From Siphonodentalium dalli (lineage: Eukaryota > Mollusca > Scaphopoda > Gadilida > Siphonodentaliidae), in NCBI GenBank assembly GCA_032622095.1, contig CP136063.1, forward strand, positions 278,127,426 through 278,191,425: a stretch of 64,000 bases of DNA, written 5' to 3'. Shown piece by piece: positions 55,705 through 64,000 of this stretch; position 1 is the stretch's first letter, and every line of letters starts with the position of its first letter. Position numbers and translations under genes: made by a program. Below the pieces are notes generated by a model, which worked only from the letters and a program-made list of their open reading frames with translations, was not told the origin of the DNA and did not search any database.

Positions 55705-57379
55705 TCTATTATATATTTTGGATTTTCTGTCTGTATATATGTGTGTATGTATGTATGTAGGTGTGTTATAGACTCAAAAACTGCTCGACTGATCCGACTT
55801 GAATTTGGTATGTTGGCCTACTTTGATCCCGGGAACAATATGGGCGGGTCCAATTTCATGTGCGACCGTGTCCTTGACCTCGACCTCGCTCATATACGCT
55901 GATATAGGCATGTTTCTGGACTAGTGATGTACTGATTATCAATAACGGCTATTGGATCTGGCCGATATATGTGGTAATGGCAAGATATCGGTATTGGCAA
56001 TATTTAATCTCTTGACAGATATCGTCAACCGATACATGTCGCGTCCTTTGTGATACCAATTCAGATATGGTGATATACCCATGATGACAACATTGACATG
56101 AGACTTCTGGTACACTCCTGACCCAAATAAACATTTCAAAATGTACCGTAGTTCCATATGCTTAATAATTAAAAGTTAAAACATAAACTGTATACAATTT
56201 TAATTACTTGCGAGTGCCAAGTAGCACATGTTGAAAGCGAATAACTGACACCCCTGACGTTTGCGTGAGAATGGAATCTTCCTATGACTGAATCAGACTG
56301 ATGTACCATTTAATGATTTATTCTTGGGGATGTGAAATTGATTCCCAGCCACGTACGACAGTAAGTTGTCACATTGTTATTATCTTCGCAAGATGGGAGC
56401 CTGGCGGCAAGATCAAATGATTCTTTGCATGCATTTGATGTCATCTAGTAAGAATCACTAATAAGCCACGTGTTGACAGATGACACAGTAAACTAAAAAT
56501 CACAGTGTTTATAAATAGACGAGTCACACTTGACCAGTTTGCATTAAAGTCGCGGCAGTCGCATCTCGCTATACCTCAATATGCAGAAACATTATGTGTT
56601 AACAACATTTAACTGCATGTGTTTAAAGTGCTTTTTATTCAAATTGATTGACGTTTTGGTATACGATGACTGAAGATGGAGGAGGTGACTTACTTGTTTG
56701 ATGGAACCATCCAATCCAATCAGAGTGCTTGATGGATGGGATTTGTATCTGCTGTTATGGGCAAAGAAAATGTTAACAATTTATGCAGGACATAGCAGGT
56801 GTTATTAAACGGAAGTTCAACTTCTGAAAAAGATTGAGTTTGGCAAATTGATATTGAGTCATTGACTCAAATGGATTATGGAGTGATTCCGTAAGGGAAT
56901 CAAACAAATAATGAGGAAATCTTTCCAATGCAACGAAATATTAAATCGTTTTGCCAGGGTTTTTGGGGAATGTAAACTAAACGGTCTTTGCGACCAGTTC
57001 TTTGCCGATAATACTTTGCAATTTAAAAGACAATTGATATGGAAATTTGTTCTGTTTCTTCCAAACTTTGTATCGGATTGGCCGATAATTCTGTTGAAAA
57101 TATCGGCTATCAGCTTTTACCGATAAACCCTGTATCGTTACATCACTATTCTGGACCTCGACCGATCCGACTCAAATTTGGTATGTAGGCCTACTTTAAT
57201 GGGCTAACTTCATGTGCGACCATGTCCTTGACCTTAACCTCTCTCATTTACGCTCATATAGGCACGTTTCTGGACTGATTGAACAATAGTTTGTCCAGAT
57301 GCTGTATATTCTGCCCAGACTTGAGGCAATCACAAAGAAATCCCTAAATAGCCCGGTCGAAGTCGGGCACATCAGCTAG
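55705..57379 (+). mobile_element. Non-autonomous Helitron H6, split by a hAT element
   Basis: A then TCTATTATATATTTTGGATT at the start, and AGCCCGGTCGAAGTCGGGC, ACATCAG, CTAG then T at the end. Without the hAT insertion (55922-57156) it is about 440 bp, the same subfamily and size as H1 at 35419-35855. Confidence 0.85.
55922..57148. mobile_element. Non-autonomous hAT element, 1227 bp, TSD TTCTGGAC
   Basis: The left end TAGTGATGTACTGATTATCA and right end GTATCGTTACATCACTA are imperfect inverted repeats. TTCTGGAC (55914-55921 and 57149-57156) is an 8-bp target duplication. Phrases on GGCCGATA and ATCGGCTATCAGC recur near the ends. No transposase. It interrupts Helitron H6. Confidence 0.85.
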
Positions 57380-57682
57380 TAATTCATATATCTAAATAAT
57401 TGCATTGTGTGCTACCAATTATGAAAAAATAAATACTTTGGTCAAGATTATTCTCTTTTCCCACTCAGTCATCTCAGCATGTCACTTTAAAAATATTGGA
57501 TACATGAGATTAGTGATCATGCGCTACACTAATATCAGAAGGAGTGTAGTTATTTCATTTCATATTTATTAGTTCTCGGAAAATGATAACGATATTTATA
57601 CTACCACAATGGACAGCTGATTTTTCTTCTGATCTTGCTTTCATAATAATGTATCCCTTTGTATACTAAATGGTTTCTGCCA

Positions 57683-57835
57683 TTAAGTTATACAGGTATA
57701 CATGGCCTATTATTCATTTGGAGGGAATTCAGGATAAATTGGCAGACAACAGTCAGACGAAAAGGTAATATAAGTGCTGAAGGATTGATATTCATTGGTG
57801 GGAAATGTTCGGATAATAAGTTCTTGGCCTTGGCC
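57683..57835 (-). mobile_element. TTAA MITE family B, partial reverse copy
   Basis: GGCCTATTATTCATTTGGAG, CAGACAACAGTCAGACG and GAAATGTTCGGATAATAAGT match, reversed, the phrases of the copy at 47612. The terminal TTAA is not preserved at the right. Confidence 0.55.
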
Positions 57836-58040
57836 TAACAATTTTTTACAATTTTAATAATTTGTTCTTGTATTTTTTAACAATTTTATAATTTTACCCA
57901 TACAGAGCCCCAGACAAACATGAGCAGACGACACTCATCTATATGCTTCTATATATGTGTGGGGCTCCCTGCAGGGTAATGGATGTTTTTTATTTTATGT
58001 CCTAAAAAATGTAAGAAACATTTATTTAAAAAAAATGAAA

Positions 58041-58130
58041 AAAAATTGTTAGGCCAATGCATTCTCTTATATATGCGAGGCAACCTATGGTCGACTCGCA
58101 TATATAAGAGAATGCATTGGCACAGGGTAA
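58041..58130. mobile_element. MITE family D, half copy
   Basis: Only the second hairpin remains: AGGCCAATGCATTCTCTTAT ... TAAGAGAATGCATTGGCACA, flanking GGCAACCTATGGTCGAC. Confidence 0.65.
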
Positions 58131-58369
58131 AAAAATCCCGACTTACGACTGGATTTGATATGGCGGGTCACATATTGATAATTTTACTGAATAAAATCCT
58201 ACAATTTTCTAAGCAATCTATCGTATGCATTTTAAGTATTACATCCTTAACTGAAAAATATCGAAATTTCCAACTGTGGATTAATTCTAAATGGTGATTG
58301 AGTTTTTAACTTTTCAAAAATAAATTTGCAAATAAATGTATTTTATGAGACTCTCTTTGGGTGATGTGG

Positions 58370-59028
58370 GAGGTGAGAACAGACTATTTTTGGCTCAACT
58401 TTACAATGTAAAGTACCGTAGCTATTGCCATGGGTTGGTGTCCGTCGTGCATCAACAATTTCCTACAGGCTGCATCCCTCATCCGATCTTCACCAAACTT
58501 CATATGTAGCTTCAGGGTGACCTATAGATGGGAGCCATCTCATTTTTCCAAATTTAGATGAAAAACATGGCCGTCAGCAGCCATCTTTGATTCAAATTTG
58601 AATCCATCGGCACACCCTACAGCTCGTATTTATGGCCGGATCATTTTTAAATTGGGCAGGCACGATGTGATCACCTGTAAATGGGAGCTATCGAATTTGA
58701 ACGATTTTTGATGAAAAACATGGCCGTCGGCAGCCATCAGAGCTGTTAAGTTTCACGGATTGTCCGTGAGACTCCCGGATTGCCACGGCAATTCCGCAAA
58801 TACGGATAACCCCCAATTTCTCCCGGATTAATCAAAACCCCACATTCAAAATAAAAAAATTTGAATAGGTATTTGCGGGGGATTCCCCAAATGACTGGGA
58901 ATTCCTTATTTCCGGTACAATAAATACCCACACATTAACATTCACAGAATGTACCGTTGGTAACTTTTGATTGAAGACTGATCAGTGGTGAACTGTGACT
59001 GATATTAATTGATTGGTGAAGTTCTTTA
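58370..59028. other. Intron F-G segment with dispersed repeat
   Basis: 58440-58740 holds a diverged tandem pair with AAAAACATGGCCGTCRGCAG and AGATGGGAGCC, related to 48900-49080. 58740-58980 contains CCCGGATT and CGGATAA phrases without recognisable identity. Confidence 0.45.
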
Positions 59029-59789
59029 TCTATTATATATTTTGGAAGATCTGTTTGTTTGTTTGTGTGTGTGTGTGTAATCGATGAACTCGAAAACGAC
59101 CGACCCGATTTCGATGAAACTTGGTATGTGGGGGTATTTTCGGGTCAGGACTAACATAGGCCTATTGATTTTCAGATCCGAGGTCAACTTTTCACGTGCC
59201 GAGGTCAAATCTGTTTTTACGCTGTGTTACGGGACTTTCATTTGAGTTCGGTGCTTACAAATCGATTCGAAACAGCGCGATTAATAAAATGCCAGTCATA
59301 ATAATGACACTGTGAGAATCTTTCGTGTTTCCTCTTTCCAACGATATATAATGCGTATGTATCCGTTTTAGTTATCTGCCTCAATTATCAAGAAGAATTG
59401 GTACTATCTTCCATCAGGATAAAAACAATGTGTAACTTCTATGACGTCGTTAGAGGTCATAACTTTAGATCACGTTAACGCTTAACCGGCCGATGCATTT
59501 GACTGTTTCAGACGTCTTGGCGATATCTCGGGCACCGATGGTAATTTATCTTTACGTTGAAACTTGATAATTAATGAGCGTGTGTATATGAGGCGCGTTT
59601 ATATACTTGAGTGGAAATCAAATCGGGTTAAACTGGCGGATTTTTACGGACGAAATTTGATGCATAGGGTATCTCGGTATCCGCTGGGCCGATTTCCACC
59701 ATTTTTGGGGTGTTGGTGTTTGACCCCACCTGACCTTCAAAATGGTCAATTCAAGGTCAAAGCCCGGACGAAGTCGGGTCACCTTCTAG
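59029..59789 (+). mobile_element. Non-autonomous Helitron H7 (761 bp)
   Basis: A then TCTATTATATATTTTGGAAG at the start; hairpin AGCCCGGACGAAGTCGGGTC, ACCTT, CTAG then T at the end. Textbook Helitron termini and A/T insertion site. It is related to H3 at 36887-37764 over most of its length but lacks the CTGCGCATGCGC repeats. Confidence 0.88.
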
Positions 59790-60285
59790 TAACATATATA
59801 AAGGGTGTTGATATAGTATACAATATGTTTAATCACAAGTGTGCAGCTGCATTGTAAGGCCCCATTGATGAAAATTTCTAAGTAAGGGATACTATGATTT
59901 AAGTTCACTGATAGTGGTATGCGTTCCGAACGGAATGTGTCCATTTCTTTTGCGGGTAAAACTTTTAAAGACGGGTCATTTTGTACTTTCGGTTTCACGC
60001 ATACATGTCCGGTTGTAACCTGTGTAACTCGGGTTCGTTGTTACTTACTTTAAACAAAGTTTCTGCTTCTTAAAATTTTTTAATAAATGGTGGAATGTGT
60101 GCATTTCTGTTGTGGGTTAAACCGTACGATGAGTCCATTTTGTAGTTTACTATCCTTCTTCTTTATCATTCTATTCATTGATCAGCAAAAAATTAACTCC
60201 TTCCCAAGTTGAGCTATGGTGTCATTGACACTTTCATTATTTAATTTGGCCTTATTTAGAAATGATAAGAGTTGCACTGATAGTT
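59790..60285. other. Intron F-G, remaining part
   Basis: Holds the repeat copy at 60149-60240. Otherwise nothing recognised. Confidence 0.5.
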
Positions 60286-60369
60286 GAGTTGATCTGATTC
60301 TATAGGGAGTTGATCTGATTCTATAGGGAGTTGATCTGATTCTATAGGGAGTTGTTCTGATTCTATAGG
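60286..60369 (+). repeat. Four 21-bp repeats containing the exon G acceptor
   Basis: The unit is GAGTTGATCTGATTCTATAG + G, at 60286, 60307, 60328 and 60349. Each ends in a CTATAG|G acceptor-like site. Only the last one, at 60368, leads directly into the coding exon; an upstream choice would add GAG TTG ATC TGA, a stop. Confidence 0.9.
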
Positions 60370-60573
60370 GAGAACCAGATCTTGGAATTCCTGGAGAAAA
60401 TGGGGAGAGTGAAGGCTCAAGTGATTGATGGAAAAAAGATCAAACTGGAGTTCTTGGAAACCGTTCAAGGTTCATCAGGAGACAGGGTCAAGGTCACTGA
60501 TGCCGCTCCAATGACCGCAGTTATTCAGCTTACACCAGATGATGATGGTCTGCTGAGAATGACAGATGTCAAG
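60369..60573 (+). CDS. Coiled-coil gene, exon G
   Basis: The acceptor TTCTATAG|G at 60368/60369 fits exon F's phase 2 and gives RE-ENQILEFLEKMGRVKAQ. The donor is GTCAAG|GTATGC. The exon marks a change from coiled coil to a globular alpha/beta-looking region: VIDGKKIKLEFLETVQGSSG, then AVIQLTPDDDGLLRMTDVK. The acceptor belongs to the last of four 21-bp repeats; the earlier three would put TGA in frame. Coiled coil followed by a small alpha/beta domain is the layout of RWD-type kinetochore proteins, but this is only a resemblance. Confidence 0.82.
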
Positions 60574-61468
60574 GTATGCTTCTTCAATTTAATATGAAGT
60601 CCCCCGAAAGTGTAATCAGATCCCCTGCTAGCTAGAAATGATTGTTAATGTTGTTCAATAAATATCGATAGTTCAATATATCAATCTTGTTTGTCTTGTC
60701 GGATAGATCTTCATTAAAAAGTAAGTTTGACTAATATTTATCCAATGTATCTAGAATATTTCATAGAACAACCTGGTTCGCCATGGCACCAAAAGTATTA
60801 AACTAGACTCATTACTTTTGCGCATTCCCTGCAAGGACCAGCCTAGAGAGATGTCACTTCTCCCTCGAGTCTCGCTCTTTAAGTGTTATTCTTGTGAATT
60901 GTTTTGAGAATCTGTAAACGGGTTGCACAGTTCATTTTACAGTGAAAACATGTTCTGGGTGTCACATGGACGTGGTTGTTGTCATTAGAGAAATTTTACC
61001 AGATAATTGCTTGGACATTTTCTAATTAATACCAAGTTTGGATATTATAGTTATCAATATAGTATTGGAAAGGCTGGGAGAGCTTGCCTCCTATTAAGTT
61101 GTGAACAAATTTTGTTTGGATTCCTTCAAAGGTACTTGGAAGTGGACACAAGTGAAGATATCATAACAAAATGCTGTCATGAAGAATAATGTACAAAAAT
61201 AAATCAACTTTGTCCTTATTTTCCTCGTCGGTAATTCTTAAACAACTAGGTTTCGCGGTTGAAACCATTGTTGTGAAAACATTACTGCGCCAGTCATTTT
61301 ATCAACTAACGTCGCAAATGGAGATAATAATTCAAATCTTTCAGTTTTATGTTTATTGATATTTATGTGACTGTCGATGTTTATGCAACAACACAAAACG
61401 ATAATAAAGTTGATCTCTATTTCTCTTCTGATTTGCAGCACTTTATTACATTTTTTGCTGATTTCCAG
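60574..61468. other. Intron G-H
   Basis: No recognised repeat. An open frame at 61131-61189 behind TTCCTTCAAAG was considered as an exon but is not in phase. Confidence 0.55.
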
Positions 61469-61611
61469 GTGCACCCATCCACAATAGATGCACAGCACAT
61501 CATATCATATGGTGTTAAATATGGTGACATGTCCTTCATTGTTCGCAGCCTACAAGAGCTAGCTGTATCACATCTACCTTTAGCAGCTGAATTAGCTGCT
61601 GTACAGGAAAG
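61469..61611 (+). CDS. Coiled-coil gene, exon H
   Basis: Acceptor GCTGATTTCCAG, donor GAAAG|GTACC (phase 2). It reads on in phase 0 from exon G: VHPSTIDAQHIISYGVKYGD, MSFIVRSLQELAVSHLPLAA, ELAAVQE. The alternation of strand-like and amphipathic helix segments continues the globular C-terminal part. A possible alternative acceptor, TTGCAG at 61438, breaks the frame less neatly. Confidence 0.8.
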
Positions 61612-61689
61612 GTACCAATTCAGTAACCATAGAACTTCCATTTTGATATGCCCGTTAAAAAAAACAAAACATAACATATCATGTTATTG

Positions 61690-62010
61690 GTCTGTCCGTT
61701 TGCTTTTTTCGTTTCCGGATAATAACTTTAGTAAGTTTCAACTGAATGGAATGAAATTTGGTATATGAGTTTACTAGCCCAAAATACACGTCAGGTTAAA
61801 ATTTGGGTTCCGTCCGCCAATTTTCACCAGAGTTATGGTCCATTTTGTTGGAATTTGCACTCAATTTTCATTTCCGGATGATAACTTTAGTAAGTCCGAT
61901 TTGAATAGAATGAAATTTGGTATGTCAGTTTACTAGCCCAAAATACAGAGGTCAAGTTCAAATTTGGTTTCCGCCTGCAATTTTTACCATAGTTATGGCC
62001 CTTTGTTGGA
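61690..62010. repeat. Tandem dimer, about 150-bp unit
   Basis: TTTCCGGATAATAACTTTAG, then GAATGAAATTTGGTATATGA and AGTTTACTAGCCCAAAATAC occur at about 61709-61860 and again, slightly changed, at 61870-62010. Similar phrasing (AAATTTGGTAT) occurs in Helitron bodies, but no termini are seen. Confidence 0.65.
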
Positions 62011-62100
62011 ATTACCACATGTAATGCTCTTGTTTTCTCATCATATCAGATGCCTTTCTATTGACAGATATCTACTTTAAAGTTTTAATGGCATCAACAT

Positions 62101-62360
62101 TTAATCCTTTTATGATTGGAGTGCACTGGTGCAGCATTAAAGATCCTGTGCCAGTGCATTCTCTTATATATACGAGTCTCCCATAGGGAGCCTTGCATAT
62201 ATAAGAGAATGCACTGGCTTACAAGGTCAAGGTAAATATTGTTAGGCCAATGTATTCTCTCATATATGCGAGGCTCTCTATGGGAGACTTGCATATATAG
62301 GAGAATGCATTGGCACAGCGTTTTCGCAAAATTTCAGGAAACTCCAGTAAAGAATGGGTT
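62101..62360. mobile_element. MITE family D, copy 5 (full-length)
   Basis: TTAATCCTTTTATGATTGGA at left, with two hairpins (CATTCTCTTATATATACGAG / CTTGCATATATAAGAGAATG, and CTCTCATATATGCGAGGCTC / ACTTGCATATATAGGAGAAT). GCATTGGCACAGCGTTTTCG and CAGGAAACTCCAG lead to the right end. Confidence 0.75.
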
Positions 62361-62463
62361 TTATCACTGAAATCAAATTTACAACTTTACAAAAAGAATG
62401 TATGTGGTGCTCTGACACCAAATTATATTATTATTAATTGGTATGTAACACTGATATCACAAC

Positions 62464-62725
62464 CAAGCCTGAGTTTAGTGTGCCTGAGTTTAGTGTGCCT
62501 GAGTTTAGTGTGCCTGTCATTTGCATAATGATATCCCCAGAGGGTGAATTTATTGACACCCTCCTGCATAGCAGGCTAGCATCACTAAATTCACCCTCTG
62601 GGGACCGACCTTATTCTGCTTAGGCCTCGTTTTCTCTGGAAAGTTTCTTTATTATAAAATTTCTATACAAACTTCTTCACATAGATTCTATTTCTTTTTT
62701 AGTTTAGTTTCTCTATATCCCCTTC
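62464..62725. mobile_element. MITE family A, truncated copy with triplicated end
   Basis: CAAGCCTGAGTTTAGTGTGC begins the copy. The 15-bp piece TGAGTTTAGTGTGCC is present three times. One hairpin (62517-62605) and the AT-rich spacer follow, and the right half is absent after TCTCTATATCCCC. Confidence 0.7.
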
Positions 62726-63694
62726 CAGGGTTCGCACAGAAATGAATAGTCTCTGAATTTCGGACATTTGAATGAATAGTCCTTGGATCAAATTTGAACC
62801 TGAATATTGAGAAAGTACATAACCCTGTCATTGACTCCTCCCCTACTAGTACACTGTAAAAGCTTTATAAATAAATATCGTTAACTATCCAATTGGTACA
62901 CATAATTAAGCAGCACAAGTTTACAACAGTTGCGCTTCGTTTCATCCAACATTCGACTACCCTATTGGATCAAAGTTACTTCAGTTTGACAGGAACATTT
63001 CCACCAATGACTTGCATCTGGCTAAAGTTTTGTTGGAACATAACTTTTGAACAAACTAACCTAAGTTATAACTCACCGATTTTCAACATAAAGGAGATGA
63101 CAACTCCGCTGTGCATACAGTTTACGCATTGTTAGTATCAACAAAGACTTTTCCAGAAGTCTCTCTTTGTCTATGTTGGTTTGCCATGTGCACTGCAAAT
63201 TGTTTGGTAAGGAGAATTTTTAAAAATAATTCTCAGAAAAGTTTTTCGCAGTTACATGACTATTTGAACCAGAATAAAATGATGAAATCATGGGATGATT
63301 TAGACTGCATAGTGTTTTCAGTAAAATGCACACGTCCTGAATTTTCTTAAAATCTTAAATATTTACATAATAGAAATGTCGATACGAATAGAGCCCATAG
63401 ATTAGGAGATGGCAATGTCTGTAGTTTTCTTTAAATCCTTAGGCCATACACACAAAATAGTTTTGTTTCTCAGGGATTTTTTTTTTGAAAGTGATGAGGG
63501 AGGCAGTTATTTATATTTATTATTTTTTTCAAATTAATTTTGTGGTGAGGCCAGTGAGGCAGGTATTTATTTATAAAGTATTTACTGGAATCCCATATTA
63601 AGCAGTAATACTGACTATGGGCAATATACTGAAGCAGGGAAGCTGACCATCATATATCCCCTTAATAATCTAGATTTGTAATAAAGTTGTATAG
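62726..63694. other. Last intron of the coiled-coil gene, nothing recognised
   Basis: AT-rich with a T-run at 63478-63488. The ORFs at 62893 and 63111 have no recognisable content. The exact end depends on the acceptor used for the terminal exon. Confidence 0.5.
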
Positions 63695-63703
63695 AGGAAA
63701 CAG

Positions 63704-63851
63704 TTTGAGTTATTCACTCATGGCAGAAGATGTGGAAACTTCATCGGTGAAATTTGATGTAACTCAGGGTGACCACCAGCCAGATCAAGCTTTATTGGAA
63801 GGAGTTCCACTGGACTACGCTCGAATTTATAATATTAAATCACAACAATAA
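63704..63851 (+). CDS. Probable terminal exon of the coiled-coil gene
   Basis: The open frame ends at TAA 63849-63851, and AATAAA follows at 63859-63864. Acceptors at 63703 (GAAACAG) or 63694 (TTGTATAG) both fit the phase 2 end of exon H. The frame codes MAEDVETSSVKFDVTQGDHQ, PDQALLEGVPLDYARIYNIK, SQQ after a short lead. Joined with exons A-H it gives a protein of about 384 residues. The acceptors are weak in pyrimidines and another exon could exist in 61612-63703; the frame could also belong to a separate small gene starting at ATG 63720. Confidence 0.55.
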
Positions 63852-63858
63852 TTTATGA

Positions 63859-63864
63859 AATAAA
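63859..63864 (+). promoter_or_regulatory. Polyadenylation signal AATAAA
   Basis: A canonical hexamer 7 nt past the stop of the terminal exon. The GT/T-rich stretch GGTTTATTTTCTAATT follows it. The 3' UTR would be very short. Confidence 0.6.
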
Positions 63865-64000
63865 AGGTTTATTTTCTAATTAATCACAGACTTTCATAAA
63901 AATCTTGAAGTTTGGAATAGTGCTGATCCACAAACCAGAGTGCATTACATACAATAGCCACACATTGCCGACCCACACTATCAACGCTATCCTTTCGGAA
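63865..64000. other. 3' flank of the coiled-coil gene
   Basis: Sequence beyond the polyadenylation signal. No feature supported. Confidence 0.45.

Noticed and set aside
61131-61189. Possible exon between G and H (LEVDTSEDIITKCC)
   Set aside because: Joined to exon G at its acceptor-like TTCAAAG the frame meets TGA, and in the open frame it ends at TAA. Exon G joins exon H directly in phase 0.
63720-63851. Separate small gene of 43 codons starting at ATG 63720
   Set aside because: Possible, but the frame stays open upstream and two acceptors fit the phase of exon H, so a terminal exon of the coiled-coil gene is preferred.

Overview
This window is nuclear DNA from an animal. It has spliced genes with GT-AG introns, a cytosolic leucyl-tRNA synthetase of the eukaryotic type, non-LTR and LTR retrotransposons, Helitrons, hAT elements, TTAA-flanked miniature elements and many minisatellites. 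The AT-rich composition and this mobile-element mix suggest a marine invertebrate, perhaps a mollusc or another lophotrochozoan. That placement is an inference, not something the sequence proves.

Two host genes can be supported. (1) A complete LARS1 gene lies on the minus strand (13204 down to 6494). It has only two coding exons (10895-13204 and 6494-7702), joins in phase, and encodes about 1172 residues. (2) A multi-exon gene lies on the plus strand, from about 42886 to 63851. Nine exons join in phase and encode a coiled-coil protein of about 384 residues that I cannot name. It ends in a TAA followed 7 bases later by AATAAA. Its introns are full of repeats, and three of its splice junctions are themselves tandemly repeated.

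Layout. 1-6230: miniature foldback elements and the tail of a dead LINE. 6234-13204: LARS1, with a mobile-element-rich intron. 13580-19860: two degraded LINEs, a tRNA-type SINE and a palindromic MITE. 20386-22200: a Helitron remnant and a local duplication. 23000-29900: a LINE with two intact ORFs (minus strand). 29897-32663: a foldback element split by an internally deleted Ty3/gypsy element with a 5-bp target duplication. 32704-35086: a foldback element with long arms made of ATATCT-palindrome arrays. 35419-42194: a head-to-tail Helitron cluster, part of which is triplicated as a 1379-bp unit. 42886-63851: the coiled-coil gene, with hAT, Helitron and TTAA elements and 47-bp and 56-bp minisatellites in its introns.

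The most unusual observation is the 56-bp minisatellite at 53111-54290 and 50615-52047. Its unit is the last 41 bases of a coding exon plus that exon's GTAAGT donor and the first intron bases. It has been amplified to about 46 copies on both sides of the exon. The same gene also has a 61-bp duplication spanning another exon's donor (45131-45252) and a fourfold 21-bp repeat of an acceptor (60286-60369).
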